The notes beneath the pieces were generated by a model that was not told where the DNA came from, ran no database searches, and worked only from the letters and a program-made list of their open reading frames with translations. From positions 62,001 through 126,000 of the forward strand of contig NZ_VZII01000032.1 of NCBI RefSeq assembly GCF_009391885.1: a stretch of DNA of 64,000 nucleotides, given 5' to 3'. This document shows, one piece after another, positions 17,881 through 25,344 of the stretch. How positions within the stretch are numbered: the first letter of the stretch is position 1; each line of letters starts with the position of its first letter. A program made the position numbers and the translations under genes. Source of the DNA: Pseudomonas sp. MN1F. GTDB lineage: Bacteria > Pseudomonadota > Gammaproteobacteria > Pseudomonadales > Pseudomonadaceae.

Positions 17881-18975
17881 ATGTACCCGGTGATGAATTC
17901 GGCCAGCAAGGCCAATGGCATTCTGTTCGTGGTGGTGCTGGCGGCGATGTTCGTCTATTCGCTGCCGCCGGTGTTCAGCTTTGCCCGCACCTCGACCGAC
18001 ACCTGGAATCTGTTCGTCGACGGCAAGCTGCTGCGCAAGTTCGAGCAGGCCTACGACAAGCGCTTCTTCCTGCGCGAGCCGTCGGTGCAGATGTGGGCCG
18101 ATGCCCAGTTCCACCTGTTCGGCGAAGGCACCAAGGGTGTGGTGCTGGGCAAGGATGGCTGGCTCTACACCAACCAGGAATACCGCGTGCCCAACGACCT
18201 TGAGGCCAATGTGGCGAGCCAGCTGGAGCAGATTGCCAAGGTCCGCACGCAACTGGCCGAGCACGGCAAGCAGCTGGTGATCCTGCCACTGCCGATGAAG
18301 CTGGATGTGTACGCGGCGCATGCCCAGCATGCCTTCGACCCGCGGGTGACCAGCCTCTACGACCACTTCGTCGGTGAGCTGCAAAACCGCCAGCTGGACG
18401 TGGTGCCGTTGCGCGCGGCGTTCCTCGCCAACCTCGAAGGCCCGCAGCTGTTCCTCAAGTCGGACACCCACTGGAGCCCGGAAGGCGCACGGCTGTCGGC
18501 CTACGAACTGGCGCGCCAGCGCCCGCAACTGCTGGGTGACCAGGTGTATGTGTCGCACAAGGCCGGTGAGAAGAACATCAAGGGCGACCTGATGAACTAC
18601 ATCCAGTTCGACCATGCGCGCCTGGCGCCACAGTTTGGCCCCAACCCGATCGCCCTGTACGAAACCCTCAAGGCCACGCAAGGCGCCGACGACCTGTTCG
18701 CCGAGGAAAACCAGAGCCTGCTGCTGGTCGGCACCAGCTACAGCAAGATCGACGACTGGAACTTCGTCGGCTTCCTCAAGGAGGCCCTCAACCGCGACCT
18801 GCTGAGCATTGCCGTGGAAGCCCGCGGCCCGTTCGAGGCGATGAACCAGTTCCTTGCCAGCGACCAGCTGGCCAACACGCAGATCGACACCGTGGTCTGG
18901 GAATTCCCCCTGCGCACCCTGCTCGCCCACCGCCCCGGCTCGCTCAGCCGCAGCGCTGCGCCCCAGCATTTCTGA
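17881..18975 (+). CDS. algJ: Alginate O-acetyltransferase AlgJ (SGNH-like)
   Basis: Membrane-anchored periplasmic protein of 364 aa working with AlgI, AlgF and AlgX in acetylation. An uncleaved N-terminal anchor (GILFVVVLAAMFVYSLPPVF) is followed by an AlgX/AlgJ SGNH-hydrolase fold. The catalytic Asp-His pair lies in SDTHWSPEG (Asp195, His197) and the nucleophile serine in GTSYS (about 286). Both signatures are intact, so the enzyme should be active. AGGAG precedes the ATG. Confidence 0.94.
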   Translation: MYPVMNSASKANGILFVVVLAAMFVYSLPPVFSFARTSTDTWNLFVDGKLLRKFEQAYDKRFFLREPSVQMWADAQFHLFGEGTKGVVLGKDGWLYTNQEYRVPNDLEANVASQLEQIAKVRTQLAEHGKQLVILPLPMKLDVYAAHAQHAFDPRVTSLYDHFVGELQNRQLDVVPLRAAFLANLEGPQLFLKSDTHWSPEGARLSAYELARQRPQLLGDQVYVSHKAGEKNIKGDLMNYIQFDHARLAPQFGPNPIALYETLKATQGADDLFAEENQSLLLVGTSYSKIDDWNFVGFLKEALNRDLLSIAVEARGPFEAMNQFLASDQLANTQIDTVVWEFPLRTLLAHRPGSLSRSAAPQHF

Positions 18976-18993
18976 CCATTCAAGGAGAGCCTG

Positions 18994-19623
18994 ATGAAAC
19001 TTACCCAGCTGTTCACCGCCATCGCCCTGGCCGCTGCCAGCCATGCCGCCCTGGCCGCCGAAGGCAACGCCGACCTGTACGATGCCGTGGCCCCGGCCGA
19101 CTCGGCGTTCGTCCGCGTGCTGAACCTGTCCGACAGCAACATCGACGTCAGCCTCAGCGGCAAGGTCAACCCGCAGCGGGTGGCCGCCGGCCAGCTCAGC
19201 GGCTACCGCTTCACCCCTGCCGGCCTGCACAAGATCGCCGTCGGCGGCAAGTCGATCGAACCCCAGCTCAAGGCCAATGCGGCCAGCACCGTGGTCTACG
19301 ACGGCAAGCAGTTGAAACTGATCAGCGACAAGTACGTCAACGAGCCGAAGAAGGCGCAGATCGCCTTCTACAACCTGACCACCAACCAGACCGCGCTGAA
19401 GACCGCCGATGGCAAGCACGAAGTCGTCGAAGCCCTCGGCAACGGCGAGACCGGCACGCGCATGGTCAACGAGATCAAGATCGACTTCGCTGCCTACCAA
19501 CAGGACACCAAGGTCGCCAGCTTCGACGAGCAGTTCCTCAAGAAGGGCCGCTCATACAGCTACGTGCTGCTGCCCGGCAACCGCAGCATGACCCTGGCCA
19601 ACAGCATCGACCCGACCGAGTGA
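18994..19623 (+). CDS. algF: Alginate O-acetylation adaptor AlgF
   Basis: Periplasmic protein of 209 aa needed for alginate acetylation in the Alg system, probably an adaptor between AlgJ and AlgX rather than an enzyme. It has a signal peptide (AIALAAASHAALA) and the conserved start of the mature protein (DLYDAVAPADSAFVRVLN). AAGGAGA lies upstream. In the canonical operon algF is followed by algA; here algX follows. Confidence 0.93.
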   Translation: MKLTQLFTAIALAAASHAALAAEGNADLYDAVAPADSAFVRVLNLSDSNIDVSLSGKVNPQRVAAGQLSGYRFTPAGLHKIAVGGKSIEPQLKANAASTVVYDGKQLKLISDKYVNEPKKAQIAFYNLTTNQTALKTADGKHEVVEALGNGETGTRMVNEIKIDFAAYQQDTKVASFDEQFLKKGRSYSYVLLPGNRSMTLANSIDPTE

Positions 19624-19650
19624 TGAATGCCCTGCAAGGATGAATGGCAC

Positions 19651-21054
19651 ATGAAGACCCTTGTACCTTTTGGCCTGAGCGCTGCCCTGGCCTTGCTCAG
19701 CCTGCCCGGCCAGGCCGCGCAGCCGGCCCAAGCGACCAAGCCTGGCTGCGAGAACCTGCAGTGCATGGTTTGCCCGGCCTTGAGCGACCCGCAACGCTAT
19801 GCCGAAGGGCGCATGAAACTGATGCGCGAGATCGTGCCTGGCAAGGACCGCTGGCTGTTCCGTTCGGCCGTCGACCTGACCAATGACTTCGGCATCCCCG
19901 CGCCGATGCGCCCGGAGTTCGCCCGCCTGATGCAGGCCTTCGAACGCCAGGGCATTCATGTGGCCATGGCGATCCAGCCGACCCGCGGGCTGATGCACCG
20001 CGACAAGCTGTTCGCCGACCAGTTGCATGGCTTCGACTATGCCCGCGCCAGCAACAGCCTCAGTGCCTACCTTGGCCAGTTGCGCCAGGGCGGCGCAGTG
20101 GTGGCGCCGATGATGCAGCTGGTGCAGCAACCGCCGAAGGGCGAGTACTTCTTCCGCCGCGACCACCACTGGACGCCTGCCGGCGCCGAGGCCACGGCGA
20201 AACTGATGGCCGAGGAAATCCGCCGCCAGCCGTTCTATGCCGGGCTGACCAAGAAGGAGTACCGCACCGAGCCGGGCGTGATGGTGCCCAAGGACGGCAC
20301 CCTGAACCTGGCGATGAGCAGCATCTGCGGCAACAACTACGGTTTCCAGTATGTGCGCGGCTACCAGACCATTCCGGCGGCTGCCAGCGCCGATGCGCTG
20401 TTCGACGAGGCGCCGGACCCGCAAGTGATCCTGGTGGGCGACAGTAACGCCGCGGCCCGTGAGGACGAGAGCAAGCAGTTCAACTTCGATGGCTACCTGA
20501 AGCAGTACCTGAACGTCGACATCCTCAACTACGCCCTGCCTGGGGTGGGCGAGGATGGCTCGCTGCTGGAATACCTGTTGTCGAGCGACTACAAGCCCAA
20601 GGCGCCGCCCAAGCTGATCGTCTGGGAGCTGCCGGCCAACTACCGGCTCGACTCGCCGTTGATGTATCGCCAGCTGGTGCCGGCGGTCCAGGGTGGTTGT
20701 TCGGCAAGCCGGGAAGTGCTCGGCGCGAAACTGCAGCGCCCGGCGTTGAAGGTGGGTGAGCGCATCGAGCTGCTGAGCAATGCCGGCAGTGGTCGCCAGG
20801 CGCTGTCAAAGGGCTTCCTCGACATTCGCTTGAGCGACAAGAACGTCAAGGACTTCTACATCATCGTCTACTACGACAACGGTGCACGGGACAAGGTGTG
20901 GTTCCGCCGTGACGCGGTGGTGACCGGTGGGCAGTACTACCTGGAGCTGAGCAAGGCACCGGAGTTTGCCGGGGCCAACCTGTTGTCGGTATTCATGGAG
21001 CCGACCAAGCCAGGAACTGCGGCGACCGATGTGGAGACTCGCCTGTGCCTGTGA
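19651..21054 (+). CDS. algX: Alginate acetyltransferase/scaffold AlgX
   Basis: Periplasmic protein of 467 aa that acetylates the polymer and takes part in the export complex. It has a signal peptide (MKTLVPFGLSAALALLSLPG), then an SGNH-like domain with Asp171 and His173 in RDHHWTPAG and Ser265 in GDSNAA, matching the catalytic Asp174/His176/Ser269 of P. aeruginosa AlgX. A C-terminal carbohydrate-binding module of about 130 aa follows. The start at 19651 is chosen because it begins the signal peptide and has AAGGA upstream; an in-frame ATG at 19627 would disrupt it. Its end overlaps algL by 10 bp. Confidence 0.94.
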   Translation: MKTLVPFGLSAALALLSLPGQAAQPAQATKPGCENLQCMVCPALSDPQRYAEGRMKLMREIVPGKDRWLFRSAVDLTNDFGIPAPMRPEFARLMQAFERQGIHVAMAIQPTRGLMHRDKLFADQLHGFDYARASNSLSAYLGQLRQGGAVVAPMMQLVQQPPKGEYFFRRDHHWTPAGAEATAKLMAEEIRRQPFYAGLTKKEYRTEPGVMVPKDGTLNLAMSSICGNNYGFQYVRGYQTIPAAASADALFDEAPDPQVILVGDSNAAAREDESKQFNFDGYLKQYLNVDILNYALPGVGEDGSLLEYLLSSDYKPKAPPKLIVWELPANYRLDSPLMYRQLVPAVQGGCSASREVLGAKLQRPALKVGERIELLSNAGSGRQALSKGFLDIRLSDKNVKDFYIIVYYDNGARDKVWFRRDAVVTGGQYYLELSKAPEFAGANLLSVFMEPTKPGTAATDVETRLCL

Positions 21055-22172
21055 AGACTGTATTGCCATGCCTGGGGCTGCTCGCCCTGGGGCTATCAAC
21101 CCCCCAGGCCCAGGCAGCCCAGTCCATCTGGCCCGCCCACAGCACCCCACAATCGGCCATGATCGCCGACTACCGGACCCTGGCCTGCCCCCAGGAACCG
21201 CCGGCGCCCTACATCGGTAGCCTGCGCCTGGAAAGCAAGTACGACCAGCGTGACGCCAGCAAGTCGACCCTGCGCAGCATCCCCGATGCCAACAGCGAAG
21301 AGGTCGCAAAGCAGGTCAAGCAGTTCGTCGGCGGCCTGATCTACGCCAGCAAGCGCTTCCAGCGGGCGAAGAAGCCGCAGGACGCCAACCTGGCCCTGGC
21401 CTGCCAGGATCAATGGCTGCAGGCGTGGGCCGAAGCCGGTGCGCTGCTCAACCCCGATGCCAGCGGCACCGGCAGGGCTGCCCGCAAGTGGGCCCTGGCA
21501 GCCATGGCTGGCAGCGTGCTGCTGACCCAGTCCGCCGCCGACGGCAAGCTGCAACTGAGCGCAGCGCAGCGCAGCTGGTTCACCCGCCTGGGTGAGCAGG
21601 TGATCGCCGAATATGACCCACGCCGCGGTGCTGCCGGAATCAAATTCAACAATCACGACTACTGGGCGGCCTGGGCCGTAGCCGCCACCGGCATGCTGCT
21701 CGACCGCGACGACTTCATCCAGTGGGCCGACGGCAACCTGCGCCGCGGCCTGGCCCAGGCCGTGCGCTCCGGTGATGCCAGCTACGCCTATCTGCCGCTG
21801 GAAGTGGAGCGCAGCAAACTGGCCGCCACCTACAGCCAGTACGCGTTGGTACCACTGGTGCTGCTGGCGGAATCGGCTCGCGCCAATGGCCTGCCATGGA
21901 GCGCCGACGATCAGCAGACCCTCGACCTGCTGGCCAACTTCGCCGCCCGCAGCGTGCTCGCCCCCGATGAGCTGCCCGAACTCGGCGGCAACGCCCAGGT
22001 GGAGGTCGCGCCCTACAAACTGGCCTGGCTGATCCCGTTCCTGCAACGCAACCCCGGCCATGCCCTGGCGCGCCAGCTGTACGACAGCGAAGACGGCGAG
22101 GTGGACAACTACAGCCAGCTCGGTGGCCCGATCAAACCGTTCTATCCCCCACTGCCCGGATCAAGGAGCTGA
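21045..22172 (+). CDS. algL: Periplasmic mannuronate (alginate) lyase
   Basis: Polysaccharide lyase family 5 enzyme of 375 aa that clears mislocalised polymer from the periplasm by beta-elimination. The signal peptide ends near AQA (about 24). Catalytic residues appear intact: Lys65 in SKY, Asn203-His204 in NNHDYW, and Arg256 and Tyr263, with the same 7-residue spacing as Arg249/Tyr256 of P. aeruginosa. Start is GTG 21045 with GGAG 8 nt before; a second GTG lies at 21051. PL5 lyases prefer mannuronate, so this fits a mannuronate-rich product. Confidence 0.94.
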   Translation: MPVKTVLPCLGLLALGLSTPQAQAAQSIWPAHSTPQSAMIADYRTLACPQEPPAPYIGSLRLESKYDQRDASKSTLRSIPDANSEEVAKQVKQFVGGLIYASKRFQRAKKPQDANLALACQDQWLQAWAEAGALLNPDASGTGRAARKWALAAMAGSVLLTQSAADGKLQLSAAQRSWFTRLGEQVIAEYDPRRGAAGIKFNNHDYWAAWAVAATGMLLDRDDFIQWADGNLRRGLAQAVRSGDASYAYLPLEVERSKLAATYSQYALVPLVLLAESARANGLPWSADDQQTLDLLANFAARSVLAPDELPELGGNAQVEVAPYKLAWLIPFLQRNPGHALARQLYDSEDGEVDNYSQLGGPIKPFYPPLPGSRS

Positions 22173-22175
22173 CCC

Positions 22176-23630
22176 ATGGCTGCCCTCGCCCGCTTTTCCC
22201 TTACCTGCCTGGCCGCCTTGTGCCTGGCCGGCGCGGCCCAGGCCGCCAGCCAATCGCTGCCGGTCAACCAGACCGTGGACACCCTGCCCCGTGAGCAACG
22301 CCAGCTCAAGGCCGACCAGTTGCGCCAGCAGGTACGCCAGGCCGTGGCCTTCCAGCAGGCTGAACGGCAACGCCCGGCCGGGCGCGCCAGCGTCAGCCTG
22401 CAGCCGATGTTCTCGTCCCAGGCCGGCAGCTGGCCGTTCGAGCCCTTCGTCAATAATGGCCTGTTCCGCGCCATCGCCGGTTACCAGGCACACCACCCGC
22501 AGGTGGTGATGCTGCGCGGTGGCAGCATCACCCTGGCGCAGTTGCACGACGCACTGAGCGACCCGCGCATCCTCAAGCGCTACAAGGATGGCTACCTGCT
22601 CAGCTACCCGCTGATGATCGCCGGCGACGCCGGGCTGGTACTGGAAGGCACCAGCCTGTACCTGTCGAGTCTCTCTGGCACGGCGCTGATCAACCAGGGC
22701 TGGCTTGGGCTCAACCAGTCCAGCCTGGAGAGCATGGCCGGCGACACGCCGGGCAGCACCGATCGCGCCTGGCGCCCGTTCGTGGTGGCCTGGGCCGGCA
22801 GCCATACCCAGGTGATCGGCTCAACGCTCAAGCGCCTGGGCTACAACGCCAACCTTTCCCGTGGCCTGAGCACCGCCTTGAGCACCCAGCAGGCGGCCAG
22901 CACGCGCCCGGCCACGGTGATCATCCGCAACAGCCAGTTCAGCGAGATGTCCAGCGCGGTGGAGCTGCAGCACAGCCAGGCGACCATCACCGGCAGCCAG
23001 TTCGAGCAGTCGCAGCAATTCGCCATCGATGTGCAGAACAGTCAGGTCAAGCTGCAGGGTAACCAGCTGCGCGGCATCGACAACAACAGCGGCGTGCGCC
23101 TGCGTGGCCAGACCCGCGCTCTGGTCGAAGGCAACCTGATCCTCGGCGCGACCAAGGCCGCCATCGAAATCAGCGAGCAACAGGGCGCGGTACTGCTGGC
23201 AGGCAACCGCATAGGCGACAGCCGCGGCAATGGCATCCAGCTGCGTAACCTGGCACCTACCGTGGCAGCGCCGCTGGTGATCGACGACAACCTGCTGGCC
23301 AGCAGCCAGGGCAGCGCGGTGGATGCCAGCGAGGTGGGCGCCTTGGCGCTGCTCGACAACCGCATCGGCAACACCACGGAATATGCGATCAGCGTGCGCA
23401 ATGCCACGCCACTGGCCGGGCCGCTGGTGCTCAGCGGCAACCGCCTGGGCCAGGTCGGCAAGGCACTGGTGCGGGTGGAGGGTGTGCGGGATGTGGTGCT
23501 GGGCGGCAATAGCTTCGACGGCAAGCCGTTGTTGCAGAACCTGTTGATCGGGGATTTGTTGCCGTTGCAGGGCCAGTTGCTCGAGGCCACGGTTCGCCAG
23601 GGTGAGACTGTGCGGGTGAGGCAGCAGTGA
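22176..23630 (+). CDS. AlgG-like beta-helix protein lacking the epimerase active site
   Basis: Periplasmic right-handed beta-helix protein of 484 aa, last gene of the operon. The framework of AlgG is recognisable, for example WRPFVVAWAGSH and LGYNANLSRG (about 199-230). AlgG needs the motif DPHD (catalytic His319) and Arg345. The aligned segment here reads AIDVQNSQ, with DVQN at residues 285-288 (23028-23039), and the arginine position reads Glu334 by eye. It is also about 60 residues shorter than P. aeruginosa AlgG. C5-epimerisation to guluronate is therefore unlikely. A structural role in the export scaffold, which AlgG is known to have, remains plausible. Confidence 0.85.
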   Translation: MAALARFSLTCLAALCLAGAAQAASQSLPVNQTVDTLPREQRQLKADQLRQQVRQAVAFQQAERQRPAGRASVSLQPMFSSQAGSWPFEPFVNNGLFRAIAGYQAHHPQVVMLRGGSITLAQLHDALSDPRILKRYKDGYLLSYPLMIAGDAGLVLEGTSLYLSSLSGTALINQGWLGLNQSSLESMAGDTPGSTDRAWRPFVVAWAGSHTQVIGSTLKRLGYNANLSRGLSTALSTQQAASTRPATVIIRNSQFSEMSSAVELQHSQATITGSQFEQSQQFAIDVQNSQVKLQGNQLRGIDNNSGVRLRGQTRALVEGNLILGATKAAIEISEQQGAVLLAGNRIGDSRGNGIQLRNLAPTVAAPLVIDDNLLASSQGSAVDASEVGALALLDNRIGNTTEYAISVRNATPLAGPLVLSGNRLGQVGKALVRVEGVRDVVLGGNSFDGKPLLQNLLIGDLLPLQGQLLEATVRQGETVRVRQQ

Positions 23631-23652
23631 TCCAGCATTTGCTTTAACTGAA

Positions 23653-23688
23653 CCGGCCTCTTCGCGGGTAAACCCGCGAAGAGGCCGG
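23653..23688. repeat. REP palindrome at end of exopolysaccharide operon
   Basis: Perfect 17-bp inverted repeat (CCGGCCTCTTCGCGGGT / complement) with a 2-bp loop. Sequence and size match P. putida REP elements. At this place, between convergent genes, it can also act as a terminator hairpin. Confidence 0.85.
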
Positions 23689-23694
23689 CACAGG

Positions 23695-24126
23695 TCAACC
23701 GATAACCCGCTGCATCCTCACAAAACAATCATCCTCACCCATCTCGACAAACCCGTGGCGCAGGTACAGTTGCCGCGCCGGGTTGCTCTTGAACACCATC
23801 AGCCTCAACAGCGGCAGCCGCCGCTGCGCCGCCCAGTCAGCCAGCGTCTCCAGCACCTGGCTGCCCACCCCGCGCCCACGCTGTTCCGGCACCAGGTGCA
23901 ACTCACGAATGAACAACGCCTGCCGATCCTGGCTCAGGCTGCAGAAACCCAGCACGGTTTCGCCTTCCTTGATCAGCCACTGTTCACGCCAACCCCAGGC
24001 TTCATCGAACGCTTCCTCGATCCACAGCAGGCCGTATTCGCGGTAGTACGGCAGCATGGCACGGCGGGTGAGGTCGCGGGCAAACGCCAGGCTTGTAGCC
24101 TCCGCGGGAACTAGCTCGACACGCAT
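23695..24126 (-). CDS. GNAT-family N-acetyltransferase
   Basis: Cytosolic 143-aa acetyl-CoA-dependent acyltransferase. The acetyl-CoA-binding motif A is EQRGRGVGSQVLETL, preceded by the LFIRELHLVP strand, and motif B ends NPARQLYLRHGF. Length is normal for a single-domain GNAT. The substrate cannot be inferred. It converges on the exopolysaccharide operon across the REP element. Confidence 0.88.
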   Translation of the reverse strand: MRVELVPAEATSLAFARDLTRRAMLPYYREYGLLWIEEAFDEAWGWREQWLIKEGETVLGFCSLSQDRQALFIRELHLVPEQRGRGVGSQVLETLADWAAQRRLPLLRLMVFKSNPARQLYLRHGFVEMGEDDCFVRMQRVIG

Positions 24127-24242
24127 GGTGCAGCCCTCTGCTACCTGAGCCAGGGTGCAAAACTATCACTTTTGCCAGTTTCGGAAAACGCGCGATGCGA
24201 TAAAGATAAGTGTGCCCGCAATTTCCCACGCAGGAAGAAATC

Positions 24243-24722
24243 ATGAAAAACACCACGGCACATTTAAAGAATAGCGAGTTCCTGAACAACGGTGCGAAAG
24301 CCAGCGGAACTTATGAAATAAAAGGCCAACAGAAAAAAGAATTCAATGCCACGAAAGGGGCACTGTATCTTCTTGGCCCAGACGATCCAAAACAACAAGT
24401 ATTGTATTTCGGCGTGACTTTCACAGTTAAAGACGATGCAAAAAAGAGCGAGCAGTCTCTGAGCCTGGCATTCAAAATGCCCCGACTGATCCCCGTGGAT
24501 GTTGAATATGAATTTCCTGAAGGCCCTATAGATATCAAAGCCCTGTTGATTCACCCAAGCGCTCAGACTGACAAGGCAGAACAGGAAGCTGTCAAGGGTA
24601 AACTTAAATGCGTTGCACGCGACGACAATGGCGTAATAGCCACGGCCCAGTGTGCATTTGAAAGCAGCCAGTGGATTGCCGCCATATCATTCCAAGTCGA
24701 CACCCTCACAGTGTCCCGCTGA
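24243..24722 (+). CDS. Hypothetical protein of low GC content
   Basis: A 159-aa protein, start ATG 24243 with AGGAAG upstream. No family is recognised. There is no signal peptide and no membrane segment. The protein is rich in Lys, Asn and Gln and in beta-type strands (ALYLLGPDDPKQQVLYFGVT). The gene is clearly richer in A/T than its neighbours, including at third codon positions, which suggests recent acquisition. It stands alone between core-like genes. Confidence 0.75.
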   Translation: MKNTTAHLKNSEFLNNGAKASGTYEIKGQQKKEFNATKGALYLLGPDDPKQQVLYFGVTFTVKDDAKKSEQSLSLAFKMPRLIPVDVEYEFPEGPIDIKALLIHPSAQTDKAEQEAVKGKLKCVARDDNGVIATAQCAFESSQWIAAISFQVDTLTVSR

Positions 24723-24830
24723 AAGCGCCTTTTCACAGAGATTAAAACGCAATTCCACAGGTTCTACGCGCCTTGGAACGTCGCAGCTCCACTCCGCGGG
24801 GGGGGCCTTACAGCTACCCCCTCCTCTCTA

Positions 24831-25223
24831 TTACTCGTAACGCAGGTAACACACCGGCGAACTTCCCACCTCCTTTCGATCCGCCTCACCTTCAAGCCAG
24901 TCCGCTAGCACGCGTGCATTGTTATGTTCCCTGTCCTTGCCCGCATACAGCAGGGTGAGGTTGCCTTTGGCTGCAAGGTCCAACAGCGGATACCAGTGCT
25001 CAGGATGCGCCGCCAGCTCCTGCTGATAACGCTGGGTAAACCCGGCGAAATCCACCTCGCCCTGGTGGAACGCCTTGCGCAAATCAGGGGATGGTGCCAC
25101 GTCGCGAAACCACTCGGCATGCAGTTCGTCCTTGCGTTTGTTGCGCGGCCACAGGCGGTCGACCAGCACGCGCTGGCCATCTTGCTGCTCTGGCGCGTCG
25201 TAGACGCGCTTGCAACGAATCAT
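24831..25223 (-). CDS. DUF488-family protein
   Basis: A 130-aa conserved protein of unknown function. The family pattern is visible: RVYDAPEQQDGQRVLVDRLWPR near the N-terminus, FRDVAPSPDLRKAF in the middle and LLYAGKDREHNNARVLADWL near the end. GCAGGAG precedes the ATG. It is cytosolic. No functional link to neighbours is evident. Confidence 0.88.
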   Translation of the reverse strand: MIRCKRVYDAPEQQDGQRVLVDRLWPRNKRKDELHAEWFRDVAPSPDLRKAFHQGEVDFAGFTQRYQQELAAHPEHWYPLLDLAAKGNLTLLYAGKDREHNNARVLADWLEGEADRKEVGSSPVCYLRYE

Positions 25224-25344
25224 GGGGTTCTCCTGCCCTTACCGTCTGTCTCGAGACTAGGTGATTCCTTGATCAAGGTCATATCCATGCGAGGAATTGT
25301 TTCTATGCTCAGAGCCACTTTCGCCGACGCCAATCGGAGCCCCC

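Noticed and set aside
21045..22172. AlgL as a second dead enzyme in the operon
   Set aside because: Lys65, His204, Arg256 and Tyr263 align with known catalytic residues, so it is probably active.
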